Counted from the first letter of the stretch, positions 6,950 to 15,656 are shown. The stretch: 48,680 nt of DNA from Chloroflexota bacterium (GCA_013152325.1 JAADGN010000001.1:1-48680); one strand, 5' to 3'. Made by a program: numbers and translations. Notes: generated from the sequence alone by a model not told the origin.

Positions 6950-8290
6950 TCAATGGAAGGTCACATCTGCCGGCATGCCCGGCTTGAGTTTGCCCGTCGG
7001 GTCGTCCACTTTCAATTTGACGGCATAGACCGTGGTGGAGCGGCCCTCCACGGTCTGGACATTGCGCGGGGTAAACTCGGCCTGGTCAGAAATGTAGACG
7101 ACGGTCGCGGTGAAGGTCGCCTCGGGGAACGAATCGACCGATACGACGGCCCCTTGTCCAAGATCGATCGCGCCATAGCGATCTTCGGGGACGTATACCG
7201 TGATGGTCAGGTTCTCGAGACGGGCGAGGACAAAAGCCGTCGCGCCGGGTTGAACGACCTCGCCGGGCTGGATGCTGCGGGTCAAGACCACGCCATCCAC
7301 GGGCGCGCGCCGGGTCAGTTTTTCGATCTGCGCGTCGATCAGCGCCAGTTGCGCCTCGGCCTGCGTCACGGCGACCTGCGCCTGCTGGAGGGCGGCCTCC
7401 GCCTGGGCAACTGTGGTCTGCGCGGCATGGACGCGCGGCGAGAAGTCGCCGGTTTCCAACGCGCGCAACTGGTCCAGGGCGGTATAGTACCGCTCGTACG
7501 CGACCGATACGTCCGCGCGGGCGGCCAGCACGTCATCCGCGGCGCGGGTGGTCAGCAGGTCGTCATACTCCTGCTGGGCGCGGTCGAGGGCTTCCTTCGC
7601 GTCCGTATAGACGTCATCCGCCGCGTCGATCAGGTCGCTGTCGTCGCTCATCTGTGAGCGGCTGTAGACTTGCTGCACCACCAGATACGTACGGCGCGCT
7701 TCGGCCAATTGCTGCTCGACCTGCAAGAAGCGGGCATTGTCCACGTCCTGCAGGACGATCTCCAGGTTGGCCTGCGCTTCATCCAGCGCGGCGTTTGCCC
7801 GGTCCACCTCGTCCTGCGCGGCCGCGATCTGCTCGCGGCGCGTGTAGTACCAGTTGGGCTGGTCAAAGCGGCTGACAGCCGGAACCCGCCAATCATCCAG
7901 ACGCGTGCGCGCTTCGGCAGTCCGGGCCGCGTCCAGCGCCAGGTCGTATTGGGCGCGGGCCGAGTCCAGCGCGGCCTGCGCGGTTCGTTCACCAAGGCGC
8001 GCCGCGTCGAGAGCCGCCGCAGCCACTTCCCGTTGGGCGCTGAGCAGGGTATCGTCGAGCCGGAAGAGGACATCGCCCGACCTGACCATATCCCCCTCCG
8101 CGACCATAACTTCGCTCACCAGGCCGGGTAATTCGGGCGCAATATTCACGTCTACGGCTTCGATCGTGCCCGAGGCCCGAAGGGGGCCGTTCCCGCCGTC
8201 TGTATAGGACTGGAACAGAAACCAGCCGCCGACCAGGACGACCAGGACCAGCAGGACAATTATCGGAATGGGGGGACGTTTAGGTGACAT
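6950..8290 (-). CDS. HlyD/YbhG-type membrane-fusion (adaptor) protein
   Basis: A 446-residue adaptor anchored by one N-terminal membrane helix (about residues 8-26: PIIVLLVLVVLVGGWFLF). Next come a biotinyl-lipoyl-like hairpin (GTIEAVDVNIAPELPGLVSEVMVAEGDMVRSGDVLFRLD), a very long Ala/Arg/Glu-rich coiled-coil region (about 80-310), the second lipoyl half (RRAPVDGVVLTRSIQPGEVVQPG) and a beta-barrel ending KLKPGMPADVTFH. In diderms such adaptors bridge to the outer membrane; in a single-membrane cell they cap the pump externally. ATG at 8290 is preferred over the GTG just before it, because GGAG lies seven bases upstream of the ATG. Confidence 0.88.
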   Translation of the reverse strand: MSPKRPPIPIIVLLVLVVLVGGWFLFQSYTDGGNGPLRASGTIEAVDVNIAPELPGLVSEVMVAEGDMVRSGDVLFRLDDTLLSAQREVAAAALDAARLGERTAQAALDSARAQYDLALDAARTAEARTRLDDWRVPAVSRFDQPNWYYTRREQIAAAQDEVDRANAALDEAQANLEIVLQDVDNARFLQVEQQLAEARRTYLVVQQVYSRSQMSDDSDLIDAADDVYTDAKEALDRAQQEYDDLLTTRAADDVLAARADVSVAYERYYTALDQLRALETGDFSPRVHAAQTTVAQAEAALQQAQVAVTQAEAQLALIDAQIEKLTRRAPVDGVVLTRSIQPGEVVQPGATAFVLARLENLTITVYVPEDRYGAIDLGQGAVVSVDSFPEATFTATVVYISDQAEFTPRNVQTVEGRSTTVYAVKLKVDDPTGKLKPGMPADVTFH

Positions 8291-8308
8291 CACAAAACTC
8301 CTTTGCTG

Positions 8309-9451
8309 TCAATCCAGCCGTTTGCGGAAGTGCAGCGCCGCGGCGCCCATGATGGCGACGCCAAAAACGGCCAGCGCGATGATCTCATTCTGAATCGCAG
8401 CCGCGCCCACACCTTTGAGCAGGATGGCGCGGATAATGATCAGGTAATAACGCAGAGGGATGGCATACGAGACCCATTGCAGCACCTTGGGCATGGCCTC
8501 GAGCGGGAAGAAAAAGCCGGAGAGGAAGATGCCCGGCAGAAGCGTCATCCAGGAGATCAGCATGGCCTCCTGCTGCGTGTTGGCGATGGTGGAGGCGTAC
8601 AGCCCAATCCCCAGGCCGGAAAGCAGCAACAAACCGGAGAGCGCCAACAGCAACGCCAAGCTGCCGCGCACCGGCACGCCGAACCACCAGTGCCCAATCG
8701 CCAGCACTTCCAGCGTATCCAGCAGCGCCAGGATGACATAGGGCAGGATCTTGCCGACCATCAGCTCCCACGAGCGGATGGGGGTGACGATCAACTGCTC
8801 GATCGTGCCGCGTTCACGCTCGCGCACGATGGCCGTGGCCGTGAGCATGGACGTAATGGCATACAGGATCATGCCGATCACGCCCGGGATCATGAAGTAG
8901 GCGCTGACCAGATCCGGGTTGTACCAGACCTGGGTGCGCACCTCCAGCGGCGGCTGGAGCGAAAACGTCGCGCCGGCGCGCTGCATCCGCTCGTTCAAAA
9001 TGCGGGTCGCGTGCGCCTGACCGATCAACTGCGCCGCGGAGAGCGCGGTCGAGCCGACGGTCGGATCCGAACCGTCCAACACCATCGCAACCTGCGCAGT
9101 CCCGTCCAGGAAACGCAGGTCGTAGTCAGCAGGGATGAGCAGCCCGACGCGGGCGCGGCCCATTTCGATGAGCGTACGCAGTTCAGCCTCCGAGCCGACA
9201 TCATAGGCGATTCTGAAATAATCGGCCGCGCGGAAAGCATCCAGCAAGGCCCGCGAGGCCGGGGTGCGGTTCTGGTCCCAGACGGCCATCGGGATGTTGC
9301 GTACATCGCTGGTGGCCGCGTACCCCAGCAGGAACAACTGCATGATCGGGATGAAGAGACTGATCGCCAGCGTGCGCGGGTCGCGCAAAATCTGGATAAA
9401 TTCCTTGCGGATGATGGAACGCAATCTGGAATTCAACATGATTCTTCTCAC
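8309..9451 (-). CDS. ABC-2 type exporter permease
   Basis: A 380-residue permease with the ABC-2/YhgE-like plan. It has one N-terminal helix (RTLAISLFIPIMQLFLLGYA near residue 26), a large external domain of about 130 residues, then five C-terminal helices. ATAIVRERERGTIEQLIVTPIRSWELMVGK is the conserved cytoplasmic segment contacting the ATPase, and LSGFFFPLEAMP is the ABC-2 signature. E. coli has two such permeases (YbhR, YbhS); only one is here, so a homodimer is implied. The GTG start overlaps the TetR stop by four bases; an ATG four codons further in is the alternative. Confidence 0.86.
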   Translation of the reverse strand: MRRIMLNSRLRSIIRKEFIQILRDPRTLAISLFIPIMQLFLLGYAATSDVRNIPMAVWDQNRTPASRALLDAFRAADYFRIAYDVGSEAELRTLIEMGRARVGLLIPADYDLRFLDGTAQVAMVLDGSDPTVGSTALSAAQLIGQAHATRILNERMQRAGATFSLQPPLEVRTQVWYNPDLVSAYFMIPGVIGMILYAITSMLTATAIVRERERGTIEQLIVTPIRSWELMVGKILPYVILALLDTLEVLAIGHWWFGVPVRGSLALLLALSGLLLLSGLGIGLYASTIANTQQEAMLISWMTLLPGIFLSGFFFPLEAMPKVLQWVSYAIPLRYYLIIIRAILLKGVGAAAIQNEIIALAVFGVAIMGAAALHFRKRLD

Positions 9452-10059
9452 TTCATTTCGTCAGATAAAATGCCGTGCAAGAAAATGTCCACGAAATGGT
9501 CGAAGGCATCGGCCTGCATCTCGGGAATCAGCGCATCGCCCAGCAGAAGCCCGGTCATGTAATAGGAGAAAAACAACCCCAAAAAAGCGCGCAGCAGGAT
9601 TTGCGGCGGCAATGGGCGCAGCGCGTCGCTGGCGCTGGTAAAGCGTTGAATCAGGGGCAAAACTTCCGGGAAGACGGCTTCGAAAATGGCCGGATAATGC
9701 CGTCCGTCAAACTCGATCAACTCGATGAACAGCAGGCGAACGAAATCCGGCCGCCGCTCCAGTTCACTGACCATGGCCTGCGCCGCGTTGTGGATGAACT
9801 CATCCACCGAGTTGCCGGGCGCGGCCGAAACAAGCTGCAAGATTTTCTTGTACGGATGCCTGGACAAAACAATGGCGGTGAAAAGATCATCCTTGCCGGA
9901 AAAGTGGTTGTAAAGCCCGCCCAGCGCCAAACCGGCACGCTCTGCAATCTGGCGCATGGAGGTCGCATGAAAACCCTGTTCCAGGAAAAGATCATACGCC
10001 GCGTCCATGATAGCCTGCCGCGTGCGCTCGCCTTTGGTAAGAAGGTTGGTCTCAGTCAT
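9448..10059 (-). CDS. TetR/AcrR family transcriptional repressor of the export operon
   Basis: A 203-residue regulator. The N-terminal helix-turn-helix is textbook TetR (TRQAIMDAAYDLFLEQGFHATSMRQIAERAGLALGGLYNHFSGKDDLF, residues 13-60); the C-terminal helical domain would bind the inducer. It is the first gene of the operon, and its stop overlaps the permease start, indicating coupling. A 14-bp perfect palindrome lies between its strong promoter and its ATG, so autoregulation of the whole pump operon is likely. The inducer is unknown, probably a pump substrate. Confidence 0.9.
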   Translation of the reverse strand: MTETNLLTKGERTRQAIMDAAYDLFLEQGFHATSMRQIAERAGLALGGLYNHFSGKDDLFTAIVLSRHPYKKILQLVSAAPGNSVDEFIHNAAQAMVSELERRPDFVRLLFIELIEFDGRHYPAIFEAVFPEVLPLIQRFTSASDALRPLPPQILLRAFLGLFFSYYMTGLLLGDALIPEMQADAFDHFVDIFLHGILSDEMK

Positions 10060-10083
10060 AAGTTGCTCGCAACCATAGAAATG

Positions 10084-10097
10084 AACGAACGTTCGTT
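10084..10097 (-). promoter_or_regulatory. TetR operator palindrome
   Basis: AACGAACGTTCGTT is a perfect 14-bp palindrome about 25 bases upstream of the TetR start codon and just downstream of the -10 box, where bound repressor would block transcription. This placement and type of palindrome are usual for TetR-family autoregulation. Confidence 0.7.
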
Positions 10098-10100
10098 TTT

Positions 10101-10128
10101 ATTGTAGTCATTTTCGAAAAAATGTCAA
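10101..10128 (-). promoter_or_regulatory. Strong sigma70-type promoter of the TetR-ABC operon
   Basis: On the minus strand a perfect -35 TTGACA (10128-10123) is followed after 16 bases by TACAAT (10106-10101). It is among the best promoter matches in the window and is immediately followed by the TetR operator. Confidence 0.75.
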
Positions 10129-10218
10129 GAGAGAAATTCCCGGTTTCGTGTTTCTGATAGCCCCTGAGAGCACCATCGATTACAATTATCGCCAGCATAT
10201 CCCAAAACGAGGTATACC

Positions 10219-11370
10219 ATGCGACAAGTCGCCATCACCGGCATCGGACAAACAAAAATCGGCGAACACTGGGAACGCTCCCTGCGCGACCTGGCGGGTG
10301 AGGCCCTGCTGGCAGCCTTGCAAGACGCGGGCCGCGAGACCGCCGACGCCCTGTTCGTCGGCAACATGCTCTCGGGCATGATCGATCGTCAAAACCAGCT
10401 CGGCACAGCCGTCGCCGACTGGATCGGCTTTCACGGCGGGGTCGTCAAAATCGAATCGGCCTGCTCCTCCGGCGCATCGGCCTTTCGCGCCGGGCTGATG
10501 GCAGTCGCTTCGGGCGAGATGGATTCGGCGCTGGTGGTCGGCGTCGAAAAGATGACCGACGCGGCCCCAACCGAGGTCACCTCCGCGCTGGCCACCGCCG
10601 CCGACTCCGACTGGGAGCTGGAGCAGGGCGTCTCGTTCGTCGGGCTGAACGCGCTCATCATGCGCCGCTACATGCACGAATACGGCTGGCAGCACAGCGA
10701 CTTCGCCCCCTTTTCGATCAACGCCCACGCCAACGCGGTCCATAACCCCAACGCGCGGCTGCCATTCCCCATTTCCGCAGAGATGTTTCAACAGGCAAAT
10801 ATGATCGCTGCGCCCATCAATCTTTTGGACGCTTCGCCAATCGGGGACGGCGCGGCCGCGGCGCTGATCGTCCCCGCCGAAAATGTCCGCAGCGAGGAAC
10901 GCGCCGTACTCGTGGCCGGATCCGGGTCCGCCACCGACACGATCAGCATCCACAGCCGAAAGGATGCGCTTTTCCTGCAAGCCGCGTACCAGTCCGCCCA
11001 ACGCGCCTACGCGCAAGCCAACGTTGGCCCACAAGATATTGATCTCTTCGAGCTGCACGACGCCTTCTCGATCATGTCGGCGCTCTCGCTGGAGGCCTGC
11101 GGATTCGCGGAGCGCGGCCAGGGGCCAAGGCTCGGCCTGGACAACGAGATCGCGCCAAAAGGCGGTCGCATCCCCATTTGTACACGCGGGGGGTTGAAAG
11201 CGCGCGGGCATCCGGTCGGCGCGACGGGCATGTACCAGATCGTCGAAGTCGTCCAACAATTACGCGGTGAATGCGGCGAGACGCAGGTGGACGGGGCGCG
11301 CATCGGCATGGCGCAAAATATCGGCGGCTCCGGCGCGAGCATCGTGACGCACATCCTGAAGGCCATCTGA
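10219..11370 (+). CDS. Thiolase family protein (SCP2/archaeal-type acetyl-CoA acyltransferase-like)
   Basis: A 383-residue thiolase-fold enzyme. Catalytic elements are the nucleophilic Cys in KIESACSSGASAFRAG near residue 80, HDAFSIM near residue 280 (the NEAF-equivalent of the SCP2/archaeal branch), and GGLKARGHPVGATGMYQIVE near residue 320 with the active-site His; C-terminal GGSGASIVTHIL is the usual final motif with Gly in place of the second Cys. Members of this branch act in mevalonate or acyl-CoA metabolism, usually next to a DUF35 OB-fold protein, which is absent here. It is followed two bases later by an acyltransferase gene, suggesting a lipid-related pair. Confidence 0.85.
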   Translation: MRQVAITGIGQTKIGEHWERSLRDLAGEALLAALQDAGRETADALFVGNMLSGMIDRQNQLGTAVADWIGFHGGVVKIESACSSGASAFRAGLMAVASGEMDSALVVGVEKMTDAAPTEVTSALATAADSDWELEQGVSFVGLNALIMRRYMHEYGWQHSDFAPFSINAHANAVHNPNARLPFPISAEMFQQANMIAAPINLLDASPIGDGAAAALIVPAENVRSEERAVLVAGSGSATDTISIHSRKDALFLQAAYQSAQRAYAQANVGPQDIDLFELHDAFSIMSALSLEACGFAERGQGPRLGLDNEIAPKGGRIPICTRGGLKARGHPVGATGMYQIVEVVQQLRGECGETQVDGARIGMAQNIGGSGASIVTHILKAI

Positions 11371-11372
11371 AC

Positions 11373-12044
11373 ATGGCGCGCTATCTGCTGCGTCTTCTCA
11401 TCCGGGTTGTGATCAATACCCTCACCCGCATCGAAATCCGCGGACTGGAAAACCTGCCAACGGAAGGCGGGTATGTGATCGCATCGAACCATCTGGGGAT
11501 ATTGGACGCCACGCTGGTTTATTACGTTTTCGACCGCAAGGATCTGTTTATCCCCGTGGCAGAAAAGTGGGCGAACCACGCCTTCCTGCGCTGGGCGGGC
11601 AAATACCTGAACTTCGTCTTCATTGACCGTTTCAACCCCGATCTGCACGCGATGCGCGAAATCCTGCGCCGCATGCAAAATGGACAGGTACTCGTCATCG
11701 CGCCGGAGGGAACACGCAGCCGGGTGGAAAGCATGCAGGAAGCCAAGCCGGGCGTCAGTTACCTGGCGGTCAAAATGGGATTCCCCATCGTGCCAGTCGC
11801 GCTGGTCGGGACGGAGGATCGGGTCGTTTTCGGGAATTTGAAACGGCTGCGCCGCTCGGACATCATCGTCACGGCGGGGAAACCCTTTACACTGCCCCCC
11901 CTGCCCCTGTCGGCGCAAGCGCGCGATGCCGCCTTGAAAGAGTACACGGACGAAATCATGTGCCGCATCGCGGCCATGCTGCCAGAAAAGTACCGCGGGG
12001 TGTACGCGGAGCATCCGCGATTGAGAGAGCTGCTCAAGGATTGA
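11373..12044 (+). CDS. 1-acylglycerol-3-phosphate O-acyltransferase (PlsC-like)
   Basis: A 223-residue PlsC-family enzyme that would transfer an acyl chain to lysophosphatidate in membrane phospholipid synthesis. It has the acyltransferase motif I variant SNHLGILDATL near residue 32 (NHxxxxD, catalytic His), motif II region KYLNFVFIDRFNPD, motif III VIAPEGTRSR near residue 109, and motif IV FPIVPVALVG. The N-terminus is a membrane-associated helix. The ATG is two bases after the thiolase stop, so the two are co-transcribed. A terminator follows. Confidence 0.88.
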   Translation: MARYLLRLLIRVVINTLTRIEIRGLENLPTEGGYVIASNHLGILDATLVYYVFDRKDLFIPVAEKWANHAFLRWAGKYLNFVFIDRFNPDLHAMREILRRMQNGQVLVIAPEGTRSRVESMQEAKPGVSYLAVKMGFPIVPVALVGTEDRVVFGNLKRLRRSDIIVTAGKPFTLPPLPLSAQARDAALKEYTDEIMCRIAAMLPEKYRGVYAEHPRLRELLKD

Positions 12045-12066
12045 CCACAGGGTACGCGAAGAGACA

Positions 12067-12096
12067 AAAAAAGCGAAGAAGTTACTTCGCTTTTTT
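12067..12096. terminator. Bidirectional terminator between plsC-like gene and hydantoinase
   Basis: A 12-bp stem (AAAAAAGCGAAG/CTTCGCTTTTTT) with a 6-base loop and homopolymer feet of A and T. It can terminate both converging transcripts. Confidence 0.88.
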
Positions 12097-12128
12097 GACA
12101 GACTTTTCGCCCTTCGCCCCTGCGCGGT

Positions 12129-13547
12129 TCAGAGAATCATTCCATCCCCGCGCGACAAAAACCGTCCCATGCCACGCTTGCCAAGCCATTGCTCCCCGTC
12201 CACGATCAACCGGCCGCGCAGGAATACTTTCTCGGGATAGCCGGTCAATTCCCAGCCTTCGTACAGGTTGTAATCGGTGCGGTGCTGCGCCATCGCAACG
12301 CCATATTTCACCTTTCGGTCAGGGTCCCAGATCACAATATCCGCATCCGAGCCGGGCAGCAGCGCCCCCTTGCGCGGGTACATGCCAAAGATCTTGGCGG
12401 GGTTCGTGCTGCTCAGCGCCACAAACTGATTCGCCGTCATACGCCCCTTCACCACCCCCTCCGTCCACAACACGGGCAAACGGTCGCCCACAGCAGGCAG
12501 ACCATTCGGCGTTTTGGTGAAATCATCCACCCCCAGCTCCTTGCCCGGGATGGCGATCTCCCGCCCCTCGTACAGGATCGGCTTCGTCCCGTCGTAGAAA
12601 AACGGGCAGTGATCGGTGCCGATCGTCTGCATCGTCCCGTCCGCCACCGCCTGCCAGAGCCGCGCGTTATCCGCCTGCGTGCGCATCGGCGGCGAGCAGA
12701 CCCACTTGGCGCCATCCGGTCGGCGCATCTCGTCAATGGTGAAAAAGAGATACTGCGGGCAAGTCTCGCCCATGATCTTGATGCCGCGCTCGCGGGAATA
12801 CTCGAGCATATCCACGCCGATGGCAGTGTTCATGTGGACGACATAGAGCGGCGCGCCCGCCGCTTGCGCCATGCCTGCCACCCTTAAAATGGCGTCTCCT
12901 GCGCCCCAAGCCGGTCTCGTTAAAGCGTGCCACTCCGTCGACGTGTGTCCCGCCGCCAGCGCGTCTGCAACGAGAGCCTCGATCACATCGCCGTTTTCGG
13001 CGTGGAGCATCGTCAGCATGCCATGTTCGGCAGCAATGCGCAGCACACGGAAGATGTCGCCATCCTCCAGGCGCAGCACGCCATTGTAAGCCGTGAACAC
13101 TTTCAGCGTGGTGATGCCTTCGTCCAGCAGCGCGGGGATTTCCGCCGCGACCTGCTCGTCGAACCGCGTCATGTTCATGTGGAAGGAGAAGTCAATCGCG
13201 GCTTTATCGTCCGCTTTGGCATGCCAGGCGTCCACACATTGCTTCAGGGACGGGAAATCCTGCGAGACGAAGTCGATCACCGTGGTCGTGCCGCCAAACG
13301 CCGCAGCCTTGTGCCCGGTGTAGTGGTCATCGGAAGAAACCGTCCCGAACATGGGCAGATCAAAATGGGTGTGCGGGTCCACGCCGCCGGGCATGATGAG
13401 TTTGCCGCCGGCGTCGATCACTTCGGCATCGGGGGTTTGCAAGTCCTGTCCGATGGCGGCGATTTTCCCGTTCTCGACAAGAATGTCCGCCTGGAAAGTT
13501 TCAGAGGCGGTGATGAGCGTACCGGATTTGATGATCTTCTTTACCAT
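12129..13547 (-). CDS. Dihydropyrimidinase / D-hydantoinase
   Basis: A 472-residue amidohydrolase that opens cyclic ureides (dihydropyrimidines, hydantoins). Visible residues: HTHFDLPM near residue 59 (metal His pair), TTLKVFTAYNG near residue 147 with the Lys expected to be carboxylated and the Tyr used in hydantoinases, MLHAENGD, VVHMNT, and TIGTDHCPF near residue 312 with the metal/catalytic Asp. SSTNPAKIFGMYPRKG is the typical C-terminal block. Its start overlaps the small upstream gene by seven bases. The E. coli homologue HyuA belongs to the anaerobic urate cluster, which fits the neighbouring purine genes, but pyrimidine use cannot be excluded. Confidence 0.9.
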   Translation of the reverse strand: MVKKIIKSGTLITASETFQADILVENGKIAAIGQDLQTPDAEVIDAGGKLIMPGGVDPHTHFDLPMFGTVSSDDHYTGHKAAAFGGTTTVIDFVSQDFPSLKQCVDAWHAKADDKAAIDFSFHMNMTRFDEQVAAEIPALLDEGITTLKVFTAYNGVLRLEDGDIFRVLRIAAEHGMLTMLHAENGDVIEALVADALAAGHTSTEWHALTRPAWGAGDAILRVAGMAQAAGAPLYVVHMNTAIGVDMLEYSRERGIKIMGETCPQYLFFTIDEMRRPDGAKWVCSPPMRTQADNARLWQAVADGTMQTIGTDHCPFFYDGTKPILYEGREIAIPGKELGVDDFTKTPNGLPAVGDRLPVLWTEGVVKGRMTANQFVALSSTNPAKIFGMYPRKGALLPGSDADIVIWDPDRKVKYGVAMAQHRTDYNLYEGWELTGYPEKVFLRGRLIVDGEQWLGKRGMGRFLSRGDGMIL

Positions 13548-14113
13548 TCCTGCTCCTCTGCTTCGTACGACCGGCTCATTTCCTTGATGCCCAACAATGC
13601 AACCAGCACGGCAGGGTCAATATCCGCATCCGGCAGATCTGTTTTGTACTGCTGCGCCTGTTCCGCCCGCTCTCGCAGCGACCGCCACAACACGGCGCGT
13701 TCCTCGCTGCGAACAACCAGGTCGTTGAGAGTCTTCGCTTTCGAAAGATATTCCCCCGTGGTGTAGAGAAAGGTCAACCGTTTCCACTTCCCGGCCACGA
13801 CAGGACGCGGCAGTTTCTCCAGCGGGCCGAGTTGGATCTTGTAATATTCCTCGCCGGCGCGGGGATGATCCGCTTCGTCACGCAGGAGTTCGGCGCGGGT
13901 GGCAAGTTCGTGGCCGCGCACAGGGGCGATGAATTCGATCCGTCCGCCGCGCGCGCCGAAGGCCGAGGGCTGGTAGAACGCCAGGTAGTCCACGGAGACA
14001 ACTTTCGGCGCGGTGCGAAGCGGGACGCGGTACCAGCCCAAAAGGCGCGCGATTTCCAAATCCCGTGGACGGGGCAAAACGGCGACAAGGATCAGGTCGG
14101 TCGGCGAGAGCAT
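13541..14113 (-). CDS. Hypothetical protein translationally coupled to hydantoinase
   Basis: A 190-residue protein I do not recognise. It begins MLSPTDLILVAVLPRPRDLEIARLLGWYRVPL, has VVSVDYLAFYQPSAFGARGGRIEFIAPV in the centre (residues about 38-65), an EEYYKIQLGPLEKLP segment, and an acidic C-terminus. It looks soluble. The reading frame is clearly coding (conserved-looking aromatic/Gly pattern, codon use like its neighbours). It overlaps the hydantoinase start by seven bases, so it is in the same transcript. It may assist or regulate that pathway, but this rests on position alone. Confidence 0.7.
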   Translation of the reverse strand: MLSPTDLILVAVLPRPRDLEIARLLGWYRVPLRTAPKVVSVDYLAFYQPSAFGARGGRIEFIAPVRGHELATRAELLRDEADHPRAGEEYYKIQLGPLEKLPRPVVAGKWKRLTFLYTTGEYLSKAKTLNDLVVRSEERAVLWRSLRERAEQAQQYKTDLPDADIDPAVLVALLGIKEMSRSYEAEEQEW

Positions 14114-14119
14114 ATCCTA

Positions 14120-14125
14120 ATTCTA
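14120..14125 (-). promoter_or_regulatory. -10 box (TAGAAT) six bases before the 14113 start
   Basis: On the minus strand TAGAAT-N6-ATG directly follows the terminator of the upstream PLP gene, suggesting a new, possibly leaderless, start for the hydantoinase pair. A weak AGGA three bases before the ATG keeps a leadered reading possible. Confidence 0.4.
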
Positions 14126-14137
14126 TCCCAAAAAGAA

Positions 14138-14168
14138 AACTTCCGAAGCCCTGATGGCTTCGGAAGTT
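14138..14168 (-). terminator. Terminator of the PLP-enzyme transcript
   Basis: A perfect 13-bp stem (AACTTCCGAAGCC/GGCTTCGGAAGTT) with a 5-base loop, followed on the minus strand by a T-rich run (GTTTTCTTTTT overlapping its foot). It lies just downstream of the stop at 14176. Confidence 0.85.
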
Positions 14169-14175
14169 CGTTCGT

Positions 14176-15642
14176 TCAGGCCAGTCCAACTTCAGCGTTG
14201 AACTCTTCGATCTGGGCATCGATCTCCGAGATCTGTTCCTGGACTTCCGTCCAGTAGTCCGTGCGATACCACATATCCTGAATCTCTTCGTAGGTCTTGC
14301 CCTGCTGTTCGACCCAGGTGAAGTACTTCAAGTTGTGGATACGGCGGCGATCCGTGTAACGCAGTTCGAGCAAATTGTCGGTATCCTGCCCCATCAGGTA
14401 ACGAGCAAAATCGGCGGCGGCATCCGTCTCAGAGTATTGGCCGAATTCCGCGTGCATTTCCTGCAGGCGTGACTGGTAGAGTTCCATCGAGTCGGTCAGC
14501 ACCGTCAACATAATGTCGTTCTCGCCCATCTCGTAATACTTGGCAGTCTTGATGGCTGTCAGCACGTTGGAGATGCCGGAGAAGCCCATCAGGTCGAGTT
14601 GTGAGACGATCCCTTCCGGCACGCCCTGCTCGACGAGATATTTGCGGCCCGCCGGTTCGTTGAACAGGCGCGACAGGTTGACCACGGCGTTATCGTCAAT
14701 CGCCACGACCATGTCGGTATTCTTCGAGTTGTGGATCCAAGGCACGTGCTTGTCGCCGATCCCCTCGATACGGTGTGCGCCGAAGCCGTTTTCGAGCAGC
14801 GTCGGGCACTGCAGCGCCTCGCTGGCGACGATCTTGCTGTCCGGGAAAAGCTGCTTCATGTAGTCGCCGCTGGCAATCGTTCCGGCGGAGCCAGTGGCGG
14901 AGGCGATGCCGCGATACCTGTCTTGCGGTCCCATGACCTGCTTGAGCACTTCTTCCATGGCGTGACCGGTGATCTCGTAATGCCACAGATAGTTGCCGAA
15001 TTCGTCGAACTGATTGAAGATCATCAGGTCTTCGCCCGAATTGCGCAGTTCCCAGCATTTATCGAAAATCTCTTTGACGTTCGATTCGCTGCCCGGTGTT
15101 TTGATCGTCTCACCGGCAATACTCGCCAGCCAGTCAAAGCGCTCTTTGGACATCCCTTCGGGCAAAATGGCGATGGACTCACAGGCCAGCAGCGCCGAAT
15201 CGTACGCCCCGCCGCGGCAGTAGTTGCCCGTCGAAGGCCAGACCGCCTTTTGGGTGGTCGGATCGAACTGACCCGTGACCAGCCGCGGCACAAGACAGCC
15301 GAACGCAGCCCCGACTTTATGCGCGCCGGTCGGGAACCATTTGCCCACCAGGACAATGATGCGTGCGTCCACGCCGGTCAGAGACTTGGGCAGTTCGAGG
15401 TAATTCACACCGCCAAACCCGCCGCCGCTGGCTTTCGGCTCATTGTGCCAGGTGATGCGGAACAGGTTGCGCGGGTGCAAATCCCACAAACCGATACTCG
15501 CCAGTTCTTCCTTGACCTTGTCCGAAATCAAAGAGGGGTCTTTCATTTGAGCAAAGGTAGGGATAATAATATTGCGCTCGCGGGCGCGGCGAATGGCGCG
15601 GGCGCGGCGGTCTTTCTGGATCGTCAAATCAATTGTGGACAT
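14176..15642 (-). CDS. Fold-type-II PLP-dependent enzyme (possible diamino-acid ammonia-lyase)
   Basis: A 488-residue tryptophan-synthase-beta-family protein. GKWFPTGAHKVGAAFG puts the PLP Lys at 109. The substrate loop is STGNYCRGGAYDSA (137-150) and the phosphate-binding loop ATGSAGTIASGDY (249-261). An extra N-terminal 60 residues and an acidic, aromatic C-terminus (WVEQQGKTYEEIQDMWYRTDYW) go beyond the core. The loop GNYCRGGAY resembles GNHGRGVAW of 2,3-diaminopropionate ammonia-lyase (YgeX), though the Asp that precedes GN there is Thr here. An operator shared with the GntR/carbamoyltransferase operon overlaps its promoter. A role in purine-derived diamino acid breakdown is inference; a cysteine-synthase-like activity is the alternative. 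Confidence 0.8.
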   Translation of the reverse strand: MSTIDLTIQKDRRARAIRRARERNIIIPTFAQMKDPSLISDKVKEELASIGLWDLHPRNLFRITWHNEPKASGGGFGGVNYLELPKSLTGVDARIIVLVGKWFPTGAHKVGAAFGCLVPRLVTGQFDPTTQKAVWPSTGNYCRGGAYDSALLACESIAILPEGMSKERFDWLASIAGETIKTPGSESNVKEIFDKCWELRNSGEDLMIFNQFDEFGNYLWHYEITGHAMEEVLKQVMGPQDRYRGIASATGSAGTIASGDYMKQLFPDSKIVASEALQCPTLLENGFGAHRIEGIGDKHVPWIHNSKNTDMVVAIDDNAVVNLSRLFNEPAGRKYLVEQGVPEGIVSQLDLMGFSGISNVLTAIKTAKYYEMGENDIMLTVLTDSMELYQSRLQEMHAEFGQYSETDAAADFARYLMGQDTDNLLELRYTDRRRIHNLKYFTWVEQQGKTYEEIQDMWYRTDYWTEVQEQISEIDAQIEEFNAEVGLA

Positions 15643-15656
15643 AGAAATCTCCTGAG

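Noticed and set aside
8303-9562. Long plus-strand open frame opposite the ABC-2 permease (419 codons)
   Set aside because: Composition is Arg/Gln/His-rich without any family motif and lies exactly antisense to a clear permease and TetR; it is a GC-rich shadow frame.
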